Origin: Salinimicrobium sp963739625
GTDB taxonomy: Bacteria; Bacteroidota; Bacteroidia; Flavobacteriales; Flavobacteriaceae
Length of the DNA: 64,000 nucleotides
Direction of reading: 5' to 3'
Assembly: GCA_963739625.1 (NCBI GenBank)
Contig: CAVUAU010000001.1
Span: 39,453-103,452 of the forward strand
In this document: positions 40,930-50,156 of the stretch, in pieces
How the letters are laid out: each line of letters opens with the position of its first letter
Position numbering within the stretch: the first letter of the stretch is position 1
Position numbers and translations under genes: made by a program
Notes under the pieces: generated by a model
The model's database searches: none
Seen by the model: only the letters and a program-made list of their open reading frames with translations
What the model was told of the DNA's origin: nothing

Positions 40930-42978
40930 ATGGCCAAAGAGCAACCAAAAAGAAATAAAGACCCTAAAAAGCCAAAATTCAGTGCATACTGGATTTATGC
41001 TGCTATTATATTAGTTTTTCTGGGGATCAACTTTTTTAGTGGAAGCGGGTTCAATGAACCTGCCAAAACTAACCCTGCAGAATTTTTACATTTTCTGGAG
41101 CAGGGAGATGTTGAAAAAGTAGTTATTGTTAACCGAAACCAGGCAAGGGTTTTCCTCACAGATGAAGCCAAGGAGAAGGATATCCATAAATCTGCTACCC
41201 AGGATGAACTCTTCCCAACGGGAGATACACCCAGCTACACCTTTGAGTTTGGAGACCTTCAAAACCTGGAAGACGATATACAGGAAGTAAAAGCCGAGAA
41301 TAACCTGAAGACCCCGGTGGTCTTTGAAAGCCACCACAATGTGTGGGGTGACATTTTGCTTACCCTGTTGCCATTTATCCTCATTATTGGGATCTGGATC
41401 TTTATTATGAGAAGAATGAGCGGCGGTGCCGGTGGTGGCGCTGGAGGACAGATCTTCAATATTGGGAAATCCAAAGCAAAACTGTTCGACCAGAATACCG
41501 ATGTAAAAACTTCTTTTAAAGATGTTGCAGGTCTCGAAGGTGCCAAAGAAGAGGTACAGGAGATCGTTGACTTCCTGAAAAATCCTGAAAAATATACTTC
41601 TTTGGGTGGTAAGATCCCAAAAGGAGCTCTTTTGGTAGGACCTCCGGGAACCGGTAAAACCTTACTTGCCAAAGCCGTAGCCGGTGAGGCGAAAGTGCCG
41701 TTTTTCTCCCTTTCAGGATCAGATTTTGTGGAGATGTTTGTTGGAGTTGGTGCCTCAAGGGTACGTGACCTTTTCAAACAGGCAAAAGAAAAATCTCCAT
41801 CTATTATCTTTATTGATGAGATTGACGCCATTGGTAGAGCCCGTGGAAAAAGCAACTTTTCAGGCTCTAATGATGAACGTGAAAATACGCTTAACCAGCT
41901 GCTTACTGAAATGGACGGATTTGGGACGAACACTAACGTGATCGTTATCGCCGCTACCAACCGTGCAGATGTACTGGATAAAGCCCTTATGCGTGCAGGA
42001 AGATTTGACAGACAGATCTATGTAGACTTGCCGGATGTGCGCGAGAGAAAAGAAATTTTTGAGGTACACCTTCGCCCGCTTAAGAAAGTGGCCGATGAGC
42101 TGGATACCGAATTCATGGCAAAACAAACTCCGGGCTTCTCGGGTGCAGATATTGCCAACGTTTGTAACGAAGCTGCCCTCATCGCTGCGCGAAAAGAGAA
42201 AAAGGCTGTTGGAAAACAGGATTTCCTTGACGCGGTAGACCGTATTGTGGGTGGACTTGAGAAAAAGAACAAGATCATCACTCCTGAAGAGAAACAGGCA
42301 ATTGCTTTCCACGAAGCAGGACACGCGACCATTAGCTGGATGCTGGAACATGCCGCGCCGCTTGTAAAGGTGACCATTGTTCCGCGTGGACAGAGTTTAG
42401 GTGCTGCGTGGTACCTGCCGGAAGAACGGCTTATTGTTCGCCCCGACCAGATGCTCGACGAAATGTGTGCTGCCCTTGGTGGCCGTGCCGCCGAAAAAGT
42501 GATCTTTAACCAGATCTCTACCGGTGCTTTGAGTGACCTTGAAAAGGTGACCAAACAAGCAAGGGCTATGGTAACCGTATACGGCCTTAACGCTAAAGTG
42601 GGTAACCTTACCTACCACGATTCTTCGGGACAGAACGAATACAATTTCACTAAGCCTTATAGTGAAAAGACTTCAGAATTGATCGATGAAGAGATCTCTA
42701 ATCTTATTGAGGCTCAATATCAACGCGCGATCAAAATTCTGGAAGAGAACAAGGACAAGCTTACTCAACTTGCAGAGATCCTTCTCGACAAAGAGGTTAT
42801 TTTCAAGGATAATCTGGAAGCGATCTTTGGGAAGCGTCCTTACAAGAGCCGTGACGAGATCATGAGCGGTAATTCACAAGAAAAGAAGCTGCCGGTACAC
42901 GAGGAGACTGTAACCGAGAAGGAAGTGCCAAGCCAGGCAGGATCTTCTGAAGCCAGTGTAGAAGAGCCTTCAAAATAA
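40930..42978 (+). CDS. ftsH: ATP-dependent zinc metalloprotease FtsH
   Basis: A 682-residue membrane-bound AAA+ protease. Two membrane helices (about 19-37 and 136-159) flank a periplasmic domain. Walker A is GPPGTGKT (237-244), Walker B IIFIDEIDAI, with a second-region-of-homology arginine finger (LMRAGRFDRQIYVD). The zinc site is HEAGH (His461, Glu462, His465). It degrades misfolded membrane proteins and LpxC-like regulatory targets. The C-terminal tail is acidic and variable. Closed by the strong hairpin at 42994-43039. Confidence 0.97.
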   Translation: MAKEQPKRNKDPKKPKFSAYWIYAAIILVFLGINFFSGSGFNEPAKTNPAEFLHFLEQGDVEKVVIVNRNQARVFLTDEAKEKDIHKSATQDELFPTGDTPSYTFEFGDLQNLEDDIQEVKAENNLKTPVVFESHHNVWGDILLTLLPFILIIGIWIFIMRRMSGGAGGGAGGQIFNIGKSKAKLFDQNTDVKTSFKDVAGLEGAKEEVQEIVDFLKNPEKYTSLGGKIPKGALLVGPPGTGKTLLAKAVAGEAKVPFFSLSGSDFVEMFVGVGASRVRDLFKQAKEKSPSIIFIDEIDAIGRARGKSNFSGSNDERENTLNQLLTEMDGFGTNTNVIVIAATNRADVLDKALMRAGRFDRQIYVDLPDVRERKEIFEVHLRPLKKVADELDTEFMAKQTPGFSGADIANVCNEAALIAARKEKKAVGKQDFLDAVDRIVGGLEKKNKIITPEEKQAIAFHEAGHATISWMLEHAAPLVKVTIVPRGQSLGAAWYLPEERLIVRPDQMLDEMCAALGGRAAEKVIFNQISTGALSDLEKVTKQARAMVTVYGLNAKVGNLTYHDSSGQNEYNFTKPYSEKTSELIDEEISNLIEAQYQRAIKILEENKDKLTQLAEILLDKEVIFKDNLEAIFGKRPYKSRDEIMSGNSQEKKLPVHEETVTEKEVPSQAGSSEASVEEPSK

Positions 42979-42993
42979 ATTAAACCTCAGCCT

Positions 42994-43039
42994 GTAAAAA
43001 ATCTTAACTTTGGTTAATCTGTAAGTTAAGATTTTTTAC
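42994..43039 (+). terminator. Intrinsic terminator of ftsH
   Basis: GTAAAAAATCTTAACTT and AAGTTAAGATTTTTTAC form a perfect 17-bp stem over a 12-nt loop, 15 bp beyond the ftsH stop. The last bases overlap the next -7 box. Confidence 0.85.
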
Positions 43040-43044
43040 CTTTG
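43037..43044 (+). promoter_or_regulatory. Promoter -7 box for the LUD-cdsA-psd-ACBP operon
   Basis: TACCTTTG matches TAnnTTTG, 39 bp before the LUD start. The first three bases belong to the 3' arm of the ftsH terminator. A TTTG lies 24 bp upstream (43009-43012), slightly farther than usual. Confidence 0.55.
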
Positions 43045-43082
43045 GTTTAAATGCTGTTTTAGTGTAATATCCAAAACCCCTT

Positions 43083-43694
43083 ATGAGTCTATTTAGAAAC
43101 TTTTTGAACCCTAAATCTAAATCAGACAAAGGTCAGGACAAGCCGGAAAATTCTGACCATAGCAAGTATATGCCAGATGTTAAAATGCCTACCGATGAGC
43201 GCTTCATGCTCAACTTCAAAAACAACGGGGGCAAATTTCTTTACTGTGAGAGCAACGAGGAAATGGTTGAAGCATTTGAGAACATCATGCTGGAGAATGA
43301 TTGGTATGAAAAGAAATCTTGTTGTTTTGATTCAAATTTGAGGGAGAAATTCTCTGACCAAAATCTGGAGTTTACCAACTCGGGAGACGCCGCATTCTTT
43401 TTGAGTACCTGCGAGTATCTCATTGCCAATGACGGCTCAATACTTATTTCTTCCAACCAGATCAAAGAAAAGAAGCTCAAGGAATTACCTTATAATTTCA
43501 TCATCCTCGCCTCTACCAGCAAACTTGTAGATGCCATTGGCGAAGGACTGCGCGGCATCAAATTCAAGAACAAAGACCGCATTCCCACGAACATTACCAC
43601 CATCAAAAATTTCGAAAACAACAAGGAAGGGGACTTCATGAGTTATGGAAGTAGCACAAAAAACCTATATTTGCTGCTTCTGGAAGATCTATAG
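43083..43694 (+). CDS. LUD-domain protein
   Basis: A 203-residue protein of the LUD/YkgG (lactate-utilisation C) fold: GGKFLYCESNEEMVEAFENI, SGDAAFFLSTCEYLIANDGS, ILISSNQIKEKKLKELPYNF and ASTSKLVDAIGEGL. LUD proteins near lldEFG act in lactate oxidation, but here no LldE/LldF gene is present and it heads a phospholipid cluster after ftsH, so the role is unknown. The first 35 residues are charged and appear disordered. It ends 1 bp before cdsA. Confidence 0.86.
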   Translation: MSLFRNFLNPKSKSDKGQDKPENSDHSKYMPDVKMPTDERFMLNFKNNGGKFLYCESNEEMVEAFENIMLENDWYEKKSCCFDSNLREKFSDQNLEFTNSGDAAFFLSTCEYLIANDGSILISSNQIKEKKLKELPYNFIILASTSKLVDAIGEGLRGIKFKNKDRIPTNITTIKNFENNKEGDFMSYGSSTKNLYLLLLEDL

Positions 43695-43695
43695 C

Positions 43696-44499
43696 ATGAA
43701 GGAAAATATTATTCGAGGCTTATCAGGTATAATGTATGTTTCTATACTTGTAGTCTCCATCTTTTTTTCTGAATTTGCTTTTACAACACTATTCCTGTTG
43801 TTTGGAGTCATTTGCCTGAGAGAACTGCAGCGTTTACTTCATCTAAAAAGTTACCTGGGTTATTTCCTGCTTTTCGCGCTGTTCTGGGTTTTCAGCTATA
43901 TGAGATGGAGTCCGTATGCAACCATGGTCCTGCTGCTCATCACGATCTTTGTTAACCTCTTCCTGGTTAAGGACCTCATGATCGTCCATAAAATTCCCCT
44001 TTTTGAGAAGAAGAAGTACGTTATCATCGTGTTCTATCTTATCGCCTCCCTGATCTTTCTCACCCTTATCCCCAGCTATACAGGAGATTTTACACCAGAG
44101 CTGGTTGTGGGCATCTTTAGCCTTATTTGGATTAATGATACTTTTGCCTATCTTGTAGGTAAGAACTTTGGCAAGAACAAGTTATTTGAAAGGATCTCTC
44201 CCAAAAAGACCATTGAAGGTTTCCTGGGAGGCCTTGTATTTACAGCTGCTGCCGGTTACCTGGTGCATTTTTATACCGGTTTGCTCGATGTCTTAAGCTG
44301 GATTGGTTTAGCCGTGATTTTGAGTATTTTCGGGACCCTGGGTGACCTCATCCAGTCCAAGTTTAAAAGACAGGCCGGCGTAAAAGACAGCGGAAGGCTC
44401 ATGCCGGGCCATGGAGGCTTGTTTGACAGGCTGGACAGTATTATTTTTGCAAGTCCGTTTGTATATGCCTACCTACAATTACTAAACTATGTTTCATAA
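43696..44499 (+). CDS. cdsA: Phosphatidate cytidylyltransferase
   Basis: A 267-residue integral membrane enzyme making CDP-diacylglycerol from phosphatidic acid and CTP. About eight hydrophobic helices. The family signature is complete: KFKRQAGVKDSGRLMPGHGG followed by LFDRLDS. The start at 43696 (MKENIIRGLSGIMYVSILVV) is preferred because the upstream frame lies in the LUD gene. The end overlaps psd by 11 bp, so the two are coupled; their products are substrate and enzyme of the same pathway to phosphatidylethanolamine. Confidence 0.95.
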   Translation: MKENIIRGLSGIMYVSILVVSIFFSEFAFTTLFLLFGVICLRELQRLLHLKSYLGYFLLFALFWVFSYMRWSPYATMVLLLITIFVNLFLVKDLMIVHKIPLFEKKKYVIIVFYLIASLIFLTLIPSYTGDFTPELVVGIFSLIWINDTFAYLVGKNFGKNKLFERISPKKTIEGFLGGLVFTAAAGYLVHFYTGLLDVLSWIGLAVILSIFGTLGDLIQSKFKRQAGVKDSGRLMPGHGGLFDRLDSIIFASPFVYAYLQLLNYVS

Positions 44500-45142
44500 A
44501 GAAGGATTTAAAATAATGGGGGTTGCGATGATCCTGCTCATCGTAATCAACCTGCTCGCACAAACATTCATTTTTACCGAGTGGATCAAACTAGTGATCC
44601 TCATCGTCACCATTGGGTTGTTTTTTCTTATCATCCAGTTCTTCAGAAATCCCAAAAGGAACACCATACTTAACGAAGCTCATATTGTAGCCCCGGTAGA
44701 CGGGAAGGTAGTGGTCATTGAAGAGGTTTTTGAAAAGGAATATTTCAAGGACCAGCGATTAATGATCTCGGTATTTATGTCTCCCATAAATGTGCATGTC
44801 ACCCGCCATCCCATTGGCGGCATTGTGCGATACAGCAAATATCATCCCGGCAAATACCTCGTGGCCTGGCACCCAAAGGCGAGTGAGGAAAATGAACGCA
44901 CTACTGTAGTGGTGGAAAATGAGCAGGTGGGTGAGATCATGTACCGGCAAATTGCGGGGGCACTGGCCAAAAGGATCGTCAATTACGCCGAAGTGGGTGA
45001 AGAAGTGGTACAGGGAAGCGACAGCGGCTTTATCAAATTCGGGAGCCGGGTTGATGTCTATTTACCTGTTGGTACAGATGTTGACGTCAAGCTCAATGAA
45101 AAAGTTAAGGGCGGCATCAGCGTGATCGCCAAAATCTCCTAA
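44489..45142 (+). CDS. psd: Phosphatidylserine decarboxylase, short (Psd-B like) type
   Basis: A 217-residue pyruvoyl enzyme forming phosphatidylethanolamine from phosphatidylserine. Two membrane helices lie at the N-terminus (about 10-28 and 34-50). Conserved IVAPVDGKVVVIEE and VFMSPINVHVTRHPIGGIVR precede the self-cleavage site FGSR (between Gly and Ser), where the Ser becomes the pyruvoyl group. Short type, typical of Bacteroidota. Translationally coupled to cdsA and followed by the acyl-CoA-binding protein after 5 bp. Confidence 0.93.
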   Translation: MFHKEGFKIMGVAMILLIVINLLAQTFIFTEWIKLVILIVTIGLFFLIIQFFRNPKRNTILNEAHIVAPVDGKVVVIEEVFEKEYFKDQRLMISVFMSPINVHVTRHPIGGIVRYSKYHPGKYLVAWHPKASEENERTTVVVENEQVGEIMYRQIAGALAKRIVNYAEVGEEVVQGSDSGFIKFGSRVDVYLPVGTDVDVKLNEKVKGGISVIAKIS

Positions 45143-45147
45143 GTTCT

Positions 45148-45417
45148 ATGACTCCGGAAGAAGTTGATATTCAGTTTCGTAAGGCTTACAAAAAAGCCAG
45201 TACGACCACGAAAAAGTTTCCGCCAGATATCATGCTGAAGTTCTACGCCTATTACAAACAGGCCACTGAGACTGAAGGTATTTACAAACCAAAAGACAGG
45301 GACGAGGTGCGCAGTGCCTTTAAACTTAATGCCCTGTTGCAGGTCAAAGGCATAAGTTCTCTTGAAGCCAAGAAGAAATATATCGAGCTGGTAGAAGAGT
45401 ACATTCCCGAAAATTAA
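45148..45417 (+). CDS. Acyl-CoA-binding protein
   Basis: An 89-residue protein with the complete ACBP fold: DIQFRKAYKKASTTTKKFPP, MLKFYAYYKQATEG-like segment (MLKFYAYYKQATETEG) and the KYIELVEEY end. ACBP is common in eukaryotes but patchy in bacteria; flavobacteria often carry it. It would buffer or transport long-chain acyl-CoA, in agreement with its place at the end of a phospholipid-synthesis operon. The terminator at 45479-45529 closes the operon. Confidence 0.92.
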   Translation: MTPEEVDIQFRKAYKKASTTTKKFPPDIMLKFYAYYKQATETEGIYKPKDRDEVRSAFKLNALLQVKGISSLEAKKKYIELVEEYIPEN

Positions 45418-45478
45418 TCACCCCTTATTTCATCAAGCTTAAAAATTAAAGGCTGTGATAAACAGTCTGATAAGTTAT

Positions 45479-45529
45479 CTAAACTAAAGAGGGCTCAAAA
45501 ATATGATTTTTGAGCCCTCTTTAGTTTAG
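45479..45529. terminator. Long bidirectional terminator between ACBP and valS
   Basis: A perfect 24-bp stem (outer arms CTAAACTAAAGAGGGCTC / GAGCCCTCTTTAGTTTAG) closes over 3 nt. The inner 45495-45513 is a variant of the dispersed palindrome. It lies between convergent genes, 19 bp beyond the valS stop. Confidence 0.85.
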
Positions 45530-45547
45530 ATGTTTCAGGTCACAGCA

Positions 45548-48178
45548 CTAGGACAGTGCTTTAAGACTGGCCTCAATGGCTTCAATCCTGGCCTGGGCAT
45601 CCTGTTTCTTCTGCTGTTCTATTTCCACCACTTTAGCCGGCGCGTTGTTCACGAAGCGCTCGTTTGACAGCTTTTTCTCAACAGATTTTAGAAAACCGCG
45701 GGTATAATTAAGCTCTTCTTCCAGTTTGGCTTTTTCGGCATCCACATCAATAGCTCCTGCCACAGGAATAAAGTAGTCGTTCGATTTAACTCTGAAAGAA
45801 AGTGCGCCTTTTACCTGTTCGTCCACATAAGAGAGTGTGGATACATTCCCCAATTTCTTGATAATTGGATCAAAGGTCGTCGCTACATTCTCGTTGTTAA
45901 GCACCTGCAGCTCTATAGTGTCTTTATAAGATATATTTTTCGAGGTCCTGATGCTTCTTATTCCCGAAATCACTTCAGAAGCTATCGCAAAACCGTCAAT
46001 CAAAGAGGCGTCAAAAGTGTCATTTTCGGGCCATCTTGAAACGATAAGTGCTTCTTCTTTTGAACGCGGTTTAATGTTTTGCCAGATCTCTTCAGAAACA
46101 AAAGGAACAAACGGATGAAGAATCTTAAGATTATCTTCCAAAATCGAAATTACAGCATCATAGGTCTTTTTATCCATAGCCTCTCCAAAAGGAGGTTTTA
46201 CCATTTCAAGAAACCAGGAGCAGTAATCGTCCCAAACGAGCTTGTAAGTCGCCATGAGAGCGTCGCTCATGCGATATTTGCTGTAATTGTCTTCCAGCTC
46301 TCCAAGCACTTTTTGAAATCTCGACCTGTACCAGTCGATTGCCAGTCTCGAAGAATCGGGTTGTTGTTTTTCTTCGGAAATTTCCCAGGATCTCACCAGC
46401 TTGTATGAATTCCAGATCTTGTTCACAAAGGCACTGCCCTGCTTACAAAGGTCTTCATCAAACATAAGGTCATTTCCTGCAGGCGAGCTCAGCAGCATTC
46501 CCACACGAACGCCGTCGGCCCCGTAGTTGTCAATCAAATCTAATGGATCTGGCGAATTACCCAGGGATTTTGACATTTTTCGACGCTGTTTGTCGCGTAC
46601 AATTCCTGTAAGATAAACATTGTTGAAAGGCTTTTGCCCCCTGTATTCATATCCGGCAATGATCATTCTTGCAACCCAGAAAAACAGGATCTCGGGTGCT
46701 GTTACCAGGTCATTGGTTGGGTAATAGTAATTGATCTCCTTGTTGTCCGGTTCCAGAATTCCGTTAAAGACAGAAATTGGCCATAACCAGGAAGAGAACC
46801 AGGTGTCAAGGGCATCTTTATCCCTTGTCAGGCCTTCGGCAGTAAGAGCAGTATTTCCGGTCTTTTCCTGAGCCTTTTTCAGTGCTGCTTCAGGAGTTTC
46901 GGCCACCACAAAATCTTCTTTTCCGTCTCCATAATAATAAGCCGGAATTTGCTGTCCCCAGATCAACTGTCGTGAAATGTTCCAGTCGCGAACATTCTCC
47001 ATCCAGTGCCTGTAGGTATTGATAAATTTTTCGGGCACCAGGTTTACTTCCTTTTCAAGTACCGCATCAAGGGCGGGCTGCGCCAGTTCTTTCATCTTAA
47101 GGAACCATTGGTCGCTAAGCTTTGGCTCGATTACCGCGCCGGTGCGTTCACTGGTTCCCACTTTATTTACGTGCTCTTCGGTTTTTACCAGGATCCCCTT
47201 CTCCTTCAACTCCTTTACTATGGCCTTCCTGGCATCGAACCTGTCCATGCCCTCGTAGTTCATTCCGAAGGAATTAAGAGTGGCATCATCGTGAAAAATA
47301 TCGATCACCTCAAGATTGTGCTTTTCCCCAAGCACCTTGTCATTTTCGTCATGTGCCGGCGTTACTTTAAGACAGCCGGTACCAAATTCCATATCTACGT
47401 ACTCATCTTCAATAATAGGCACAACGCGCTCACAAAGCGGCACAATGGCTTTCTTGCCTTTTAGATGGGTAAAACGTTCATCATTAGGATTGATACAGAT
47501 CCCGGTATCGCCCAGAATGGTTTCCGGACGGGTGGTTGCTATGGTCAAAGTGTCTTCTGTTCCTTCAATTTTATACTGAAGGTAGTAAAGGTGTCCCTGT
47601 CGCTCCTGATAGATAACTTCTTCATCTGAAAGCGTTGTCTTTGCCTCTGGATCCCAGTTTACCATGCGGTAACCGCGGTAGATATGCCCTTTTTCGTACA
47701 GATCTACAAAAACTTTTATGACAGAAGCCGACATTTCATCGTCCATGGTGAACTTGGTGCGTTCCCAGTCACAGGAAGCTCCAAGTTTCTTAAGCTGTTC
47801 CAGGATAATTCCGCCGTGTTTATGCGTCCATTCCCAGGCATGGCTCAAAAATTCCTCCCTGCTCAGGCTGTTTTTATCTACACCTTCGGCCTTTAGTTTA
47901 GCAACAACCTTAGCTTCCGTAGCAATAGAAGCATGGTCTGTTCCCGGCACCCAACAGGCGTTATAGCCTTTAAGTCGGGCACGTCGTATCAAGACATCCT
48001 GAATGGTATTGTTGAGCATGTGCCCCATGTGAAGCACGCCGGTGACGTTGGGCGGCGGGATCACGATGGTGTAAGGCTCTCTTTCATCAACTTCAGAATG
48101 GAAATACCCGTTTTCCATCCAGTACTCATACCATTTATTTTCTACCTCCCGGGCGACGTATTTTGATGCTATAGACAT
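45548..48178 (-). CDS. valS: Valine--tRNA ligase
   Basis: An 876-residue class-I synthetase. The HIGH motif is HMGH (50-53, in PPPNVTGVLHMGHMLNN) and the KMSKS loop lies at 534-538 (RRKMSKSLGNS). An editing domain (TIATTRPETILGDTGICINP) and a C-terminal coiled-coil (DAEKAKLEEELNYTRGFLKS) are complete. ELI-type editing-site residues look normal. It is transcribed alone from a promoter with a -7 box at 48207-48214. Confidence 0.97.
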   Translation of the reverse strand: MSIASKYVAREVENKWYEYWMENGYFHSEVDEREPYTIVIPPPNVTGVLHMGHMLNNTIQDVLIRRARLKGYNACWVPGTDHASIATEAKVVAKLKAEGVDKNSLSREEFLSHAWEWTHKHGGIILEQLKKLGASCDWERTKFTMDDEMSASVIKVFVDLYEKGHIYRGYRMVNWDPEAKTTLSDEEVIYQERQGHLYYLQYKIEGTEDTLTIATTRPETILGDTGICINPNDERFTHLKGKKAIVPLCERVVPIIEDEYVDMEFGTGCLKVTPAHDENDKVLGEKHNLEVIDIFHDDATLNSFGMNYEGMDRFDARKAIVKELKEKGILVKTEEHVNKVGTSERTGAVIEPKLSDQWFLKMKELAQPALDAVLEKEVNLVPEKFINTYRHWMENVRDWNISRQLIWGQQIPAYYYGDGKEDFVVAETPEAALKKAQEKTGNTALTAEGLTRDKDALDTWFSSWLWPISVFNGILEPDNKEINYYYPTNDLVTAPEILFFWVARMIIAGYEYRGQKPFNNVYLTGIVRDKQRRKMSKSLGNSPDPLDLIDNYGADGVRVGMLLSSPAGNDLMFDEDLCKQGSAFVNKIWNSYKLVRSWEISEEKQQPDSSRLAIDWYRSRFQKVLGELEDNYSKYRMSDALMATYKLVWDDYCSWFLEMVKPPFGEAMDKKTYDAVISILEDNLKILHPFVPFVSEEIWQNIKPRSKEEALIVSRWPENDTFDASLIDGFAIASEVISGIRSIRTSKNISYKDTIELQVLNNENVATTFDPIIKKLGNVSTLSYVDEQVKGALSFRVKSNDYFIPVAGAIDVDAEKAKLEEELNYTRGFLKSVEKKLSNERFVNNAPAKVVEIEQQKKQDAQARIEAIEASLKALS

Positions 48179-48206
48179 TCTTTGGTGCGGTTTTTGGAAT
48201 ATCAGG

Positions 48207-48214
48207 CAAAAGTA
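48207..48214 (-). promoter_or_regulatory. Promoter -7 box for valS
   Basis: Read on the minus strand this is TACTTTTG, matching TAnnTTTG, 29 bp before the valS start. Confidence 0.55.
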
Positions 48215-48316
48215 ATTATAACTTCAGGATTAAAAAAGGCAGGGAATTGGAAAGACGTTTTTTTGCCATTTATACTGTTTAAATAGTATATTTACAATTC
48301 TGTAAAACCACAAATT

Positions 48317-48697
48317 ATGAAAAAATTAGTAGCAATTGCCATTTTCCTTTTTGCAGGACTGGCCACTCAGGCTCAGGAGGTTGCAAAGATGGAATTTAAG
48401 TCTGACGTGATAGATTATGGCGAAATTGAAAAAGGAAGTGATGGATTACGTGTATTTGAATTTACAAATACGGGTAACGTGCCGTTGGTGATCACAGATG
48501 TGTCTTCCAGCTGCGGCTGTACCATTCCCGAAAAACCAAAAGATCCCATTGAACCGGGAAAAACAGGCGAAATTAAGGTGAAGTATGACACTACAAGAGT
48601 TGGTCCTATTAGAAAGACTATTACAGTGTATTCCAACGCCGAGGAACCTGCAAAATCCCTTAAGATCAAAGGTACCGTACTTCCCGAAAAGAGCTAA
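48317..48697 (+). CDS. DUF1573 secreted protein
   Basis: A 126-residue protein with a signal peptide (MKKLVAIAIFLFAGLATQAQ) and a single immunoglobulin-like DUF1573 domain (FKSDVIDYGEIEKGSDGLRV, EFTNTGNVPLVITDVSSSCG, CTIPEKPKDPIEPGKTGEIK). The SSCGCT motif is characteristic. Probably periplasmic; the family is widespread in Bacteroidota, and its function is unknown. The terminator at 48722-48748 follows. Confidence 0.88.
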   Translation: MKKLVAIAIFLFAGLATQAQEVAKMEFKSDVIDYGEIEKGSDGLRVFEFTNTGNVPLVITDVSSSCGCTIPEKPKDPIEPGKTGEIKVKYDTTRVGPIRKTITVYSNAEEPAKSLKIKGTVLPEKS

Positions 48698-48721
48698 AAA
48701 TTAGCTTTTTTGAAGAACAAG

Positions 48722-48748
48722 CCCCTTCCCTCCAGGAAGGGGTTTTTG
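48722..48748 (+). terminator. Intrinsic terminator after the DUF1573 gene
   Basis: CCCCTTCC and GGAAGGGG pair over CTCCA and are followed by TTTTTGTTT. It lies between convergent genes. Confidence 0.8.
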
Positions 48749-48749
48749 T

Positions 48750-50066
48750 TTAAAGCAGTTTTTTGAGCCGGAATTCAAACTTTTTTGTCTCTCCCGCCCT
48801 TTCCACTTCCATGCGAATTGCTTTCCCTTCTTTGGAAGATAGCAGGTGGGAAAGTTCCTCGAGACTATAGTGGTGGGCACCGCGCCCGTTTACTTTCAAT
48901 AATAGATCACCTTCTTTTAAGCCGGCGAGAGAGCCGGGGGAATTTTCCCTGATCCGTACAATGCGAAAGGAAGGCTGCAGGGAAAATTTCTTATACACCT
49001 GTGGCGCCTTGAAGAATTCATCCTCTTCTTTGCCGGCATTTACCGGATGGATGAGGGTCTCATAACTCTCTACAAGGATTAGCCCGCCATGTTCCAGAAC
49101 CAGACCGCTCATATTATAGTTGAAAGGCTGCGAGAAATTTTTGTTCTTTTTGAGAAATATTTGCCTGTTCGGGTAATCCAGAACAAGGTTAAAACGTCTT
49201 AGCAGCTCTGCACCAATGCTGCCGTCGCGCTCGGTAAACATTTGTAACCCCTGTACCGAAGTGCTGTCGGGGAAAGAAGCCGTCACCTGCTTAAGTACCG
49301 TTTTACCCAAATGGAGGGCCTCAATTCTACCTCTTTTTCCCCTTACATCACCCAGTAGGCCAAGCCCCAGCAGGTCATTAAAAGAATGTTCCGGGACTTT
49401 GATATTCAGGCTCTGCGGAAAGATCCACACGGCATCACTCAAACCATTGTCAAGCAGAAACAAAGCTTTTTCTTTTGCATCGCCCACTTCTACTTCACTC
49501 GACACGTACGGCTTGTTACGGTAAAAAAACAAGGGCAGCCGTTCATAGCTGCGAAGTCTTTTCCCGAACCTTTCGGGATCATGAATTCGTAAAAATTTTT
49601 TACTGTAATTAATCTCTACTATATAATCCTCAAAAAAGTCATAGCCAATAATTCCATTGACTGCTACTCCCAACCTGGGAGAAAAATTAATCTTCCTGTC
49701 GAAGATCACGAAGAGGTCAAGGCCGGAGTTCTTAAAATCTCCTATTTCTAAAGTATTCCCGGTGGTTTTAAAGGCATCAATAAGCTCATGACCTCCCAAT
49801 CCACGCAACCTGATCTTCTCGGCATTGAGAAGGCTTACAGAATCCCGGGGCTCAAGGTCCAGCAGCAAAGTTGTATTGACTCCCGTATCCAGCAAAAACG
49901 ACAATTCGGCCCCATTAAGCCTCACCGGCACGATAATGAGATTATTCACTAATTCAAATCTGATCCTGGTACGTTTGCGGTCATTTTTGATCATGAAACC
50001 GCTCTGGCCGTAAATGAAACAGCAGTTGCACAGCAACAACAACAAAAACAGCAGTTTCCTTCGCAT
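48750..50066 (-). CDS. Retropepsin-like aspartyl protease with C-terminal PDZ domain
   Basis: A 438-residue exported protein. After a signal peptide (MRRKLLFLLLLLCNCCFIYG) comes an aspartyl-protease-like domain with LLDTG (Asp60-Thr-Gly) and a second half with LLDNG (Asp206-Asn-Gly), so the two-lobe arrangement is kept but the second motif is altered from DTG to DNG. A PDZ domain lies at about 355-430 (RIRENSPGSLAGLKEGDLLL). It should act in the periplasm, but proteolysis needs proof because of the DNG change. It appears monocistronic, divergent from the aminotransferase gene. Confidence 0.86.
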   Translation of the reverse strand: MRRKLLFLLLLLCNCCFIYGQSGFMIKNDRKRTRIRFELVNNLIIVPVRLNGAELSFLLDTGVNTTLLLDLEPRDSVSLLNAEKIRLRGLGGHELIDAFKTTGNTLEIGDFKNSGLDLFVIFDRKINFSPRLGVAVNGIIGYDFFEDYIVEINYSKKFLRIHDPERFGKRLRSYERLPLFFYRNKPYVSSEVEVGDAKEKALFLLDNGLSDAVWIFPQSLNIKVPEHSFNDLLGLGLLGDVRGKRGRIEALHLGKTVLKQVTASFPDSTSVQGLQMFTERDGSIGAELLRRFNLVLDYPNRQIFLKKNKNFSQPFNYNMSGLVLEHGGLILVESYETLIHPVNAGKEEDEFFKAPQVYKKFSLQPSFRIVRIRENSPGSLAGLKEGDLLLKVNGRGAHHYSLEELSHLLSSKEGKAIRMEVERAGETKKFEFRLKKLL

Positions 50067-50156
50067 GACGTAGGAATTTGACCTCTATAAAAAGTACGAA
50101 ATTTTCTGACGAGTAAGATTAATTTTCGCAACTTTGTAGCCCTAAAATTAAGAATC

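Noticed and set aside
41259..41960. Minus-strand frame of 233 codons inside ftsH
   Set aside because: Antisense to the conserved AAA+ domain; composition is that of a shadow frame.
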